Assembly: GCA_009698515.1 (NCBI GenBank)
Contig: WLQA01000070.1
Location: 1-5,051, forward strand
Reading direction: 5' to 3'
Length of the DNA: 5,051 nt
Origin: Actinomycetota bacterium
Lineage (GTDB): Bacteria > Actinomycetota > Actinomycetes > Nanopelagicales > Nanopelagicaceae
The position numbers were made by a program, and so were the translations under genes. Below, piece by piece: positions 1 to 5,051 of this stretch (its first letter is position 1; the number at the start of each line of letters is the position of its first letter). Under the pieces are notes generated by a model, which saw only the letters and a program-made list of their open reading frames with translations, was not told where the DNA came from and ran no database searches.

Positions 1-101
1 ACATCTTGTTGTTCTAGAGAATCCTTCATGACAACAAATGCGCCACCCCAAACCGCGGCTGTCGCCAACATTGCTAGATAAAGTAAATTGCGTTTACTCA
101 T
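1..101 (-). CDS. EamA/DMT-family transporter, N-terminal fragment
   Basis: This is the first 33 codons of a gene that leaves the window on the left, too short to be found by length alone. The translation begins MSKRNLLYLAMLATAAVWGG and continues AFVVMKDSLEQQD. A short basic N-terminus, a hydrophobic first helix and a tryptophan-glycine-glycine turn (residues 18-20) followed by another hydrophobic stretch are typical of the start of drug/metabolite transporter superfamily (EamA) proteins, which are inner-membrane exporters or importers with ten helices. The ATG at 101-99 overlaps the TGA of the endonuclease IV gene (ATGA, 101-98), indicating translational coupling within the same operon. The substrate cannot be told from this fragment, and another multi-pass membrane family is possible. 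Confidence 0.72.
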   Translation of the reverse strand, partial: MSKRNLLYLAMLATAAVWGGAFVVMKDSLEQQD

Positions 102-976
102 TTCTTGCTACGAAATTTCTTAAGTAATGCAACCTCACTGCCGTGCTCGGGTTCAGCACCTGGTGTTTCTAAAATTAATGGCGCATTGGCAACTGCTGGA
201 TGAGCTAATAACTCTGCAAATGGTTTGGTACCAATTTCGCCTTTACCTAAATTTTGGTGGCGATCCTTTAAGTTTCCACAAATATCCATCGAGTCATTTG
301 CATGAATTAATTGGATACGTTCAATTCCAGCGATTTTTACCAATAGATCTAAGGTCTCTTTCATGCCGCCAGCTTTTTTGATGTCATGCCCTGCTGCGAA
401 AACATGGCATGTATCTAAGCAAACTCCAACCTTTGGATGCCATTCAAGTGCTTCAAAGTATTTAGTTAAATCATCTAATTTTTTTACTAGAGATTGACCT
501 TGCCCAGCAGTTGGTTCAAGCAATAACCAAGGATCATCATCCTTTAAGTTATTTAAAATTGGCATTACACCTTCATGAATCTGTTTCCATGCCTGATCTA
601 CATGAGATTCATCAACTGCAGAACCAGTATGAACAACAACGCCATGTGCGCCAATTTCACGCCCACGTTTTAATGAGTATGCCGTAGCAGCTAATGAGTT
701 TTCATAAGTAGAAACTGTTGGTGATCCTAAATTTATTAAGAAGGATGCATGGACATACGCTTCGATGTCATGCTCGGCAGTCTTATTCTTGAAGGCTTCA
801 TCCATCGCGGGATTTGGAGCGGAGGTAGCCCATGTGCGCGGGCTTGATGCAAATACTTGAATTGCTTCGGCTTTAATAGTTAAGGCGTATTCAATTGATC
901 TAGTTGCCATGCCACCAGATGTTGGCACATGCGCACCAATGCGTGGTTTAGTGATCTCTTTTTTAGCGCTGGCCAT
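98..976 (-). CDS. nfo: Endonuclease IV (AP endonuclease)
   Basis: A 292-residue protein of normal length for the family. Endonuclease IV cleaves DNA 5' of abasic sites and removes 3' blocking groups during base excision repair in the cytoplasm. All nine expected metal ligands of the trinuclear zinc site can be placed: H76 (YVHASF), H116 (VVVHTGS), E154 (LLLEPTAG), D188 and H191 (CLDTCH), H225 (LIHAND), D238 and H240 (DRHQNLGKG) and E270 (LILETPG). The N-terminal RIGAHVPTSGG signature begins at residue 12. The ATG at 976 leaves nine bases after the stop of the upstream Ser/Thr kinase gene. A good Shine-Dalgarno sequence is not evident (only an AGG about nine bases upstream), so translation may rely on coupling. 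The 3' end shares four bases with the following transporter gene. Nothing suggests loss of activity. Confidence 0.96.
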   Translation of the reverse strand: MASAKKEITKPRIGAHVPTSGGMATRSIEYALTIKAEAIQVFASSPRTWATSAPNPAMDEAFKNKTAEHDIEAYVHASFLINLGSPTVSTYENSLAATAYSLKRGREIGAHGVVVHTGSAVDESHVDQAWKQIHEGVMPILNNLKDDDPWLLLEPTAGQGQSLVKKLDDLTKYFEALEWHPKVGVCLDTCHVFAAGHDIKKAGGMKETLDLLVKIAGIERIQLIHANDSMDICGNLKDRHQNLGKGEIGTKPFAELLAHPAVANAPLILETPGAEPEHGSEVALLKKFRSKK

Positions 977-985
977 TTGATTAGC

Positions 986-2896
986 CTAACCTAGAGAGAT
1001 CGTGACCGTTGATCCAGCCTTAACTTTAGTACCTTGTTTTGGTGCAATGCTGACCACTTTGGTGCCTTTACCTTTAACTACAACTTTTAATCCTTTATTT
1101 TCAAGATCTAAAGTTGCTTGATTAGTGCTCTTGGAAAGTACATTTGGGATGTAAATAAACTCTGGCCCCTTAGATATATTCAAAGTAATTTTGCTGCCTT
1201 TATTAATTGTGGCGGCAGAATCTGGATCTTGCGAAATAACTAATCCAGGTAAAATTGTGTCACTAAATTTATAAGCTGGTGAAACATCAAAACCAGCATC
1301 AGTTAATTCACTTAGCGCTTGTTCGCCACCTTTGCCAGCGTATGAAACCAGTGAAACCTGCTCGATACCTTTGCTAATAAAGATATTGACTAAGGAGTTT
1401 CGCTTTACCGCAGTTCCAATTTTTGGTTCGGTACCTACAACAAATCCCTTTTCGGCCAATGCGCTAAATATTTCTGAAGTTTCGCCAGCCTTTAATCCAA
1501 GTTCAGCTAACTTTTGAATTGCAATATCTGGCGTTAGTCCTACCAGTTCTGGAACATCCAATCGTTCTTTTCCTTTTGAAATATTTAATTTAACAACGCC
1601 ATCTTTACTTACTTTTCCGCCGCCACCTGGCGTAGATGAGATTACTTTTCCAACCGGAATATCTTCACTAAATACCTCTTCACCAATCTCAGATTTCAAG
1701 CCCACATCGGAGAGTGTTACTGCAGCCTCTTTTTGACTCATGCCAGCAACAGATGGAACGGTAATTCTGCCGGCGCCAAGAATGGAGTAACCACCGTAGA
1801 TAATGGCAAATAAAATAAATAAGGCAATTGTTCGATTTCGCTTTACTCGACGAGAGGTTTTACGGCGTTTAGTTGCCACCGAATCCTCCTTCGTACTCTT
1901 TTGAGTTACTGCCATTATCTGTGAAGTTTTTTCCTTAAATCCTTCAAAGGCTGATGCAACCTTAACCTTGCCACGCTTGCTTTTACCTTTAGCAACGCTA
2001 ATTGCTGAAGGCGGTAAATCTAACTCCAAACTTAATTGTCTTCTTTTTGGATCAATGCCTGCTTGAATGCCACGCAATTTTCCAAGGAGCTCCTCTGCAT
2101 CTCTTGGTCGATCATCTGGATTTGGTGCTGTGGCTAAATAAACTAAATCAGCAAGTAGTTCTGGAACATTTTCATTTACGGTGCGCACATTAGGAATTCG
2201 TTCATTTACATGCTGGTATGCAATTTGGATCGGAGTTTGACCATCATATGGTTTTCGTCCGGTAATCATTTCAAACATCACGATACCTACTGCATAAATA
2301 TCACTTCGTGAATCTGCAATTCCACGTTGTACTTGTTCGGGGGAAAGGTATGAAACACTTCCTAGAACCACACTTGATTCTGCGGTCATCGTCTGACCAA
2401 TTACCGCACCTGCTGCTAAACCAAAATCAGCAACTTTGACTCTGCCATCTTTAGAAATCAATATATTTTCCGGCTTAATATCTCTATGAATTATGCCAAT
2501 CCGATGAGCTGCCGAAAGAGCAGATACAACTGGATTTAGAAATTGGAAAACTTGCTCGATACTTAACGCGCCTTGTTCATTTAGAAAATCTCGTAATGTG
2601 CTTCCTTCAACTAATTCCATCACGATAAATACTGCAGGAGCACCACCTTGATTCCATCCTTGATCTTGAATTGAAACAATATTCGGATGAGAAAGCGCAG
2701 CAGTTGCTTTGGCCTCTTTAATAAATCGATTAACAAATGCTTCATCATTTGCTAAATGTGGGTGCATGACCTTTACCGCAACCGCACGATCTAATCTGGT
2801 ATCTAATCCGGCGTAAATTGTTGCCATGCCACCGGAGGCTAGAATTTTCTGCAGGAGATACCGATTATCAATTAATTCCCCAGTTAAATCCGCCAC
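986..2896 (-). CDS. pknL: PASTA-repeat Ser/Thr protein kinase, PknL/Stk type
   Basis: A membrane-anchored signalling kinase; 636 residues from the GTG at 2896. Kinase domain at about 12-275: glycine-rich loop LASGGMATIYAG (19-30, with Ala in place of the first Gly), Lys42 (AVKVM), Glu61, HRD 137-139, DFG 157-159, SPE 185-187 and activation-loop Thr169/Thr171. A basic juxtamembrane segment (343-355) precedes one transmembrane helix (about 356-374). Four extracellular PASTA repeats follow (about 377-442, 445-510, 512-576, 580-636); PASTA repeats are known to bind peptidoglycan fragments or lipid II in related kinases. The N-lobe wording (RYL...ASGG...YAGLD.RLDR) and the SPEQV segment resemble actinobacterial PknL more than PknB. 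An in-frame TTG at 2902 adds two residues. GTG is preferred because neither start has a Shine-Dalgarno and a -10-like box lies six bases before the GTG. The gene lies 21 bases after the P-loop kinase and nine before nfo. Confidence 0.93.
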   Translation of the reverse strand: MADLTGELIDNRYLLQKILASGGMATIYAGLDTRLDRAVAVKVMHPHLANDEAFVNRFIKEAKATAALSHPNIVSIQDQGWNQGGAPAVFIVMELVEGSTLRDFLNEQGALSIEQVFQFLNPVVSALSAAHRIGIIHRDIKPENILISKDGRVKVADFGLAAGAVIGQTMTAESSVVLGSVSYLSPEQVQRGIADSRSDIYAVGIVMFEMITGRKPYDGQTPIQIAYQHVNERIPNVRTVNENVPELLADLVYLATAPNPDDRPRDAEELLGKLRGIQAGIDPKRRQLSLELDLPPSAISVAKGKSKRGKVKVASAFEGFKEKTSQIMAVTQKSTKEDSVATKRRKTSRRVKRNRTIALFILFAIIYGGYSILGAGRITVPSVAGMSQKEAAVTLSDVGLKSEIGEEVFSEDIPVGKVISSTPGGGGKVSKDGVVKLNISKGKERLDVPELVGLTPDIAIQKLAELGLKAGETSEIFSALAEKGFVVGTEPKIGTAVKRNSLVNIFISKGIEQVSLVSYAGKGGEQALSELTDAGFDVSPAYKFSDTILPGLVISQDPDSAATINKGSKITLNISKGPEFIYIPNVLSKSTNQATLDLENKGLKVVVKGKGTKVVSIAPKQGTKVKAGSTVTISLG

Positions 2897-2902
2897 GGGC
2901 AA

Positions 2903-2908
2903 ATATTA
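2903..2908 (-). promoter_or_regulatory. Possible -10 box of a leaderless promoter before pknL
   Basis: On the minus strand TAATAT (2908-2903) is followed by six bases and then GTG (2896-2894). Transcription starting about seven bases after the hexamer would begin at that GTG. The same geometry (hexamer, six bases, start codon) is seen before crtYc in this window. No convincing -35 hexamer lies 16-18 bases upstream, and the region is AT-rich, so this is tentative. If real, it would let the Ser/Thr kinase, nfo and the EamA gene be transcribed independently of the thiamine riboswitch. Confidence 0.4.
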
Positions 2909-2917
2909 AGTACTTAT

Positions 2918-3469
2918 CTACGAAAGCAGAGTTTTAGGCACACCTTCATAGCGGTAATCTGCAGCATTCTCAGTTAATTCCGATGCAAAATGCTCTCTTT
3001 GTGCCAATTGGAAACTGAGCATTTGCTCTTTAATTTCAATGCCATCACGAGCTAATACTCTGGTTAAACCAATCTCATCTGATACATCTAGCCAAATGAG
3101 CTTTGAGATGTATGGTCGGAATTGAGATTGACCTGAACTTACTCCCTCGATAATGAAAATCTGATTGCTTTTAATTACTTCACTTTTAGTAAACAAATTC
3201 TTGTGCCAATCATGAAGATCATATTTGAAATCAATCGAAGTATTTATAGGTCGCAAAATATTGTTAATAGTAGATGCGGTTAACCTTGCTGAAAAGGCAT
3301 CTTGCCATCCCATGTATAAATCATCCATGTGAATGACAAGTACATTATTTAAATCCCTTTGAAGTTGACCAGCTAAGGTTGTTTTGCCGGAACCAGCCGG
3401 GCCATCAATTGCGATTATTTGGCCAGATTTAACAGCAGTTAAGTTATTTAATAAATCTGGGTAATCCAT
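2918..3469 (-). CDS. Uridine-kinase-like P-loop kinase; candidate thiamine-trapping kinase
   Basis: A 183-residue soluble P-loop NTPase. Residues 18-30 form the first strand and Walker A motif (IIAIDGPAGSGKT). A second strand ends in VIHMDDLYMGW (45-55), where the paired aspartates resemble the substrate-binding DD.Y motif of uridine kinase and related small-molecule kinases. FIIEGVSSG (105-113) is in the position of the Walker B strand, and LARDG (139-143) is probably the lid region. The fold suggests phosphoryl transfer to a small hydroxylated metabolite; the substrate is not visible from the sequence. It starts inside the transporter gene upstream (26-base overlap) with its own AGAGG ribosome binding site (3483-3479), nine bases before the ATG, so it should share the riboswitch-controlled transcript. 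From that context I infer a thiamine or precursor kinase; a generic nucleoside kinase remains possible. It is not of the ThiN or ThiK sequence type. Confidence 0.85.
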   Translation of the reverse strand: MDYPDLLNNLTAVKSGQIIAIDGPAGSGKTTLAGQLQRDLNNVLVIHMDDLYMGWQDAFSARLTASTINNILRPINTSIDFKYDLHDWHKNLFTKSEVIKSNQIFIIEGVSSGQSQFRPYISKLIWLDVSDEIGLTRVLARDGIEIKEQMLSFQLAQREHFASELTENAADYRYEGVPKTLLS

Positions 3470-4007
3470 TTGCCGTTGCCTCTTTTTGCCAGCGAATCCA
3501 ACCCCACATCGCTAATCCGGAAAATATTAGATATAGGAATGAGGTTAGGTAAAGCTTGCCTTGGAAGTATTGATATGTATATGCCGCATCAACTACTAGC
3601 CATAATGGCCATGCCTCAAATCTTTCTTTTACCATCAATAATTGCGCAATCACACTACCGATAAATCCAAAGGCTTCAATAGCTGATGAGGTTGCGCCAA
3701 TATCTATTAAAACTGGGTAAAGTGCAATGGATGCAATAAGCAAAGTTGCCAGAATTGTTAAACGTTCTGTATTTGTTGAGTATCTAGGTTTAGCTCCAGT
3801 TTTGCCCCAACCAAACCAGCCCCAAAGACCACCTAAAATAAAAATAAGTTGTAATGCCGCACTTGCGTAGTACTCGGATTGATAAAAAATAATTGCATAC
3901 AACAGACTGCTGATGGCCCACCAAGGCCAGGTAATTCTTGGACCGAGAATGCCAAACACAACGCCGATTAAAGAGGTTAAGAAGGCAATAATTTCTAGAA
4001 ATGACAT
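3444..4007 (-). CDS. pnuT: PnuC-family vitamin transporter, probably thiamine transporter PnuT
   Basis: A 187-residue, strongly hydrophobic inner-membrane protein with about seven helices, matching the PnuC family in length and motifs. Examples are the aromatic-rich segment LQLIFILGGLWGWFGW (52-67) and, in the second half, W133..W136, the YQYFQGKLY segment (145-153) and the final WGWIRW (168-173). PnuC members move vitamins by facilitated diffusion: nicotinamide riboside (PnuC), riboflavin (PnuX) or thiamine (PnuT). The substrate is assigned from regulation, because a TPP riboswitch lies directly upstream. Reading could be extended in frame to a GTG at 4046, but that would translate through the riboswitch. 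The ATG at 4007 has a strong GGAAAGGA ribosome binding site seven bases upstream and is clearly the better start. Its last 26 bases overlap the P-loop kinase gene, as expected if a kinase traps the imported vitamin. Confidence 0.9.
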   Translation of the reverse strand: MSFLEIIAFLTSLIGVVFGILGPRITWPWWAISSLLYAIIFYQSEYYASAALQLIFILGGLWGWFGWGKTGAKPRYSTNTERLTILATLLIASIALYPVLIDIGATSSAIEAFGFIGSVIAQLLMVKERFEAWPLWLVVDAAYTYQYFQGKLYLTSFLYLIFSGLAMWGWIRWQKEATANGLPRFIK

Positions 4008-4105
4008 GTATGAATCCTTTCCAATTCGCATTACCGAACTGGTCACCCGGTCGATCTGAATTTCAGATCCTCTCAGCCAAATTTCTTAGCTCCCGTAATC
4101 CTTAC
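4008..4105 (-). promoter_or_regulatory. TPP riboswitch (THI-box) controlling pnuT
   Basis: Read on the minus strand, the leader has the order of conserved TPP-aptamer blocks. ACGGGAGC (4096-4089) is followed by the P3 stem GCTAA/TTGGC (4090-4086 with 4080-4076), which runs into the CTGAGA block (4076-4071). An accessory hairpin GATCTGA-AAT-TCAGATC follows (4069-4053), then GACC (4052-4049), TGACCAG, a TTCG-GTAATG-CGAA hairpin, and AAAGGA (4020-4015). A closing P1 can be drawn between GTAAGGA (4105-4099) and TTCATAC (4014-4008), with one A-A mismatch and one G-U pair. The pnuT ribosome binding site sits inside the aptamer's 3' strand and P1 ends at the base before the ATG, so ligand binding should block translation. 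There is no poly-U tract or terminator. The pyrophosphate-sensing arm departs from the usual CCTGAT...GCCNGCG wording. Confidence 0.93.
4015..4022 (-). promoter_or_regulatory. Ribosome binding site of pnuT
   Basis: GGAAAGGA on the minus strand lies seven bases before the ATG at 4007. It decides the start of pnuT against the in-frame GTG at 4046. It coincides with the conserved 3' purine block of the TPP aptamer, which makes ribosome access depend on ligand binding. Confidence 0.85.
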
Positions 4106-4130
4106 TTTAGCAATTATTTTTGATTATAGT
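4102..4130 (+). promoter_or_regulatory. crtYc-crtYd promoter, apparently leaderless
   Basis: TTACTT (4102-4107) as a -35-like element and TATAGT (4125-4130) as -10 are separated by exactly 17 bases. Six bases follow before the crtYc ATG at 4137, so the predicted transcription start is at or next to the A of the start codon. No Shine-Dalgarno sequence lies upstream of that ATG, which agrees with a leaderless mRNA, a common arrangement in Actinobacteria. Confidence 0.65.
4123..4128 (-). promoter_or_regulatory. -10 box of the pnuT operon promoter
   Basis: A perfect TATAAT on the minus strand (4128-4123). A transcript starting six or seven bases downstream (about 4117-4116) would carry roughly eleven bases before riboswitch P1 at 4105. 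No good -35 is seen at 16-19 bases upstream, which would fall inside the crtYc coding start. It overlaps the plus-strand -10 box at 4125-4130. Confidence 0.7.
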
Positions 4131-4136
4131 TACCGA

Positions 4137-4469
4137 ATGCTCAAGTTTGGCTACTGCGCCATGTTGTTATTTACCGTCGTAGGTTCATTTTGGCTGGAAA
4201 TTATTTTGAAAGTAGCAGTTCTTCGTCGCATCAAGCGTGCGTTACTCAGCATCATTCCCATCGCTATTTTATTTATCCTTTGGGATGCCTATGCTATTTC
4301 CAGAAAACATTGGCATTTTGATCAAGATCAAATCTTAGGAATCTTTGGACCATTTGGTATTCCGCTAGAAGAGTTTTTGTTTTTCCTACTTGTTCCAATT
4401 GCGGCAATCATGACCATTGAAGCAGTTAGAAGAGTTAAGCATTATTGGATTGTTGGGGATGAAGAATGA
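4137..4469 (+). CDS. crtYc: Lycopene cyclase subunit, CrtYc/CrtYe-like (first half)
   Basis: A 110-residue membrane protein with about three helices (roughly 5-27, 37-54 and 76-96), the usual size of one half of the split actinobacterial lycopene cyclase. It has the lycopene cyclase domain features WDAYAISRKHWHFD (49-62) and GIPLEEFLFFLLVP (74-87); the acidic pair E78/E79 is the conserved PxEE element thought to be needed for cyclisation. The partner is the next gene, overlapping by four bases (ATGA, 4466-4469), which should give coupled, equal synthesis of the two subunits. The heterodimer closes rings on the ends of lycopene or of a C50 carotenoid. Whether the rings are beta (CrtYc/Yd) or epsilon (CrtYe/Yf) cannot be read from this sequence. 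The start has no ribosome binding site and probably begins a leaderless transcript. Confidence 0.88.
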   Translation: MLKFGYCAMLLFTVVGSFWLEIILKVAVLRRIKRALLSIIPIAILFILWDAYAISRKHWHFDQDQILGIFGPFGIPLEEFLFFLLVPIAAIMTIEAVRRVKHYWIVGDEE

Positions 4470-4771
4470 GTTATACCCAAATCGCAATATGTGCAGTTTT
4501 GTTAGCAATACTTTTTGATCTTTGGTTAATCAAATCTAGATTACTTACTCGAAAGGTTTTCTGGACATCATATGCAATTATCATTTTCTTTCAATTGATC
4601 ACCAATTGGTGGCTAACTTCTCGAAATATTGTTATGTATGCCGATTCTGCAATTTTGGGAGTTCGCATAGCATCAGCCCCAGTTGAGGATTTGCTATTCG
4701 GGTTTGCGTTAGTGCTAAGTGTTTTAGATCTTTGGGTTTATTGGGGCAAAAAAGGATTTGAGCGAAAGTAA
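4466..4771 (+). CDS. crtYd: Lycopene cyclase subunit, CrtYd/CrtYf-like (second half)
   Basis: A 101-residue membrane protein with about three helices (roughly 4-22, 31-50 and 72-92). It carries the second copy of the lycopene cyclase domain pattern: LTRKVFWTSY (27-36) and GVRIASAPVEDLLFGF (65-80), where P72-V-E74-D75 is the counterpart of the PLEE motif in the first subunit. It forms the heterodimeric cyclase with the preceding gene product, corresponding to the single fused protein of archaea and the cyclase part of the fungal bifunctional enzyme. Its ATG overlaps the stop of the first subunit. Its TAA (4769-4771) directly abuts the stop codon of crtB on the other strand, leaving no room for a terminator between them. 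Ring type is undetermined. Confidence 0.88.
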   Translation: MSYTQIAICAVLLAILFDLWLIKSRLLTRKVFWTSYAIIIFFQLITNWWLTSRNIVMYADSAILGVRIASAPVEDLLFGFALVLSVLDLWVYWGKKGFERK

Positions 4772-5051
4772 TCAGCGGGCTCTTCTAGCGCGCAGATAGG
4801 CCGGTACTGCAACTTTGATTCTGCGCCAAGTAGAAGTTTTCGCTCGTTTTCTAAATATTTGATAATCAATCTTTTCTACCTCATCAACGATTCCACAATA
4901 AAGCTCACTAGCTGCTTCAATGCAGGCTCGACTTTCTGGCGATAGCAATTTAATTCCAGGAGTTGCTTGTTCTTGTAAATCTCGGACTCGAGCAATTTGA
5001 AACTTAAGAGCTGACTTTATTTGTGGTGTTAATACACGCTCTTCCAACATC
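4772..5051 (-). CDS. crtB: Phytoene synthase, C-terminal part
   Basis: The last 92 codons of a gene whose 5' end is outside the window; the methionine at 5050 is internal, not the start. The segments QIARVRDLQEQATPGIKLL, SRACIEAASELYCGIVDEVE and DYQIFRKRAKTS match the C-terminal helices of squalene/phytoene synthases (RVR...A..G...L, then Y..I...IE..DY..F..R), and the VAVPAYLRARRAR tail fits bacterial CrtB. The enzyme condenses two geranylgeranyl diphosphates to phytoene, the first committed carotenoid step, and so feeds the cyclase encoded next door. The catalytic DxxxD motifs lie in the missing part. The gene is convergent with crtYd with zero bases between the stop codons. A squalene/dehydrosqualene synthase is the alternative, less likely beside lycopene cyclase genes. 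Confidence 0.85.
   Translation of the reverse strand, partial: MLEERVLTPQIKSALKFQIARVRDLQEQATPGIKLLSPESRACIEAASELYCGIVDEVEKIDYQIFRKRAKTSTWRRIKVAVPAYLRARRAR

Noticed and set aside
19..30. Ala replacing the first Gly of the kinase glycine-rich loop (residues 20-25, gene at 986-2896) as a sign of a pseudokinase
   Set aside because: The catalytic Lys, Glu, HRD Asp and DFG Asp are all present and an ASGG loop also occurs in active PknL-type kinases, so activity is expected.
127..381. Plus-strand open frame of 84 codons
   Set aside because: Antisense to endonuclease IV with no family resemblance or ribosome binding site; a shadow of the real gene.
1332..2193. Plus-strand open frames at 1332-1517 and 2002-2193
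   Set aside because: Antisense to the strongly conserved Ser/Thr kinase gene; sequences are unlike any protein family I recognise.
3470..3664. Plus-strand open frame of 64 codons
   Set aside because: Antisense to pnuT, with no supporting start signals or motif.
4008..4046. Longer pnuT reading frame beginning at GTG 4046 (13 extra residues)
   Set aside because: It would be translated from within the TPP aptamer and has no ribosome binding site, while the ATG at 4007 has a strong one and starts at the normal PnuC N-terminus.
4053..4069. Perfect inverted repeat GATCTGA-AAT-TCAGATC as a possible operator or terminator
   Set aside because: It sits exactly where the variable accessory hairpin of a TPP aptamer belongs and is not followed by a T-run, so the riboswitch explains it.
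4759..4782. GAGC...GCTC pairing near the crtYd/crtB junction as a bidirectional terminator
   Set aside because: Only four base pairs with a loop of about 15 bases and no T-run on either side.

Overview
The window looks like chromosomal DNA from a streamlined, AT-rich actinobacterium. The best guess is a freshwater planktonic lineage of the acI / Nanopelagicales type. That guess rests on a PknL-like Ser/Thr kinase with PASTA repeats, a split actinobacterial-type lycopene cyclase, GC content of roughly 40% judged by eye, almost no intergenic space (stop/start overlaps and gaps of 0 to 15 bases), and signs of leaderless transcripts. No mobile elements, CRISPR arrays, tRNA or rRNA genes were seen.

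Left and centre, minus strand, read right to left: a TPP riboswitch (4008-4105), a PnuC-family transporter best called PnuT (thiamine; ends 3444), a small uridine-kinase-like P-loop kinase overlapping it by 26 bases (2918-3469), a PASTA-repeat Ser/Thr kinase of the PknL/Stk type (986-2896), endonuclease IV (98-976) and the first 33 codons of an EamA/DMT-type membrane transporter running off the left edge. All five genes are co-directional with no gap above about 21 bases, so a single long transcript is possible. A -10-like box directly before the Ser/Thr kinase suggests an internal leaderless promoter.

Right, a carotenoid locus: crtYc and crtYd (plus strand, ATGA overlap) encode the two halves of a heterodimeric lycopene cyclase. 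The C-terminal part of phytoene synthase (crtB, minus strand) meets crtYd tail to tail with no base between the stop codons.

The 129-base gap 4008-4136 is the regulatory centre. It holds the thiamine riboswitch and two divergent promoters whose -10 hexamers overlap on opposite strands (4123-4130). The plus-strand promoter is placed so that transcription should begin at or beside the crtYc ATG (leaderless). The minus-strand promoter gives a riboswitch leader whose 3' part contains the pnuT ribosome binding site. The most interesting inference is that the riboswitch, PnuT and the P-loop kinase form a thiamine uptake-and-trapping unit, which would give this little-characterised kinase a candidate role.
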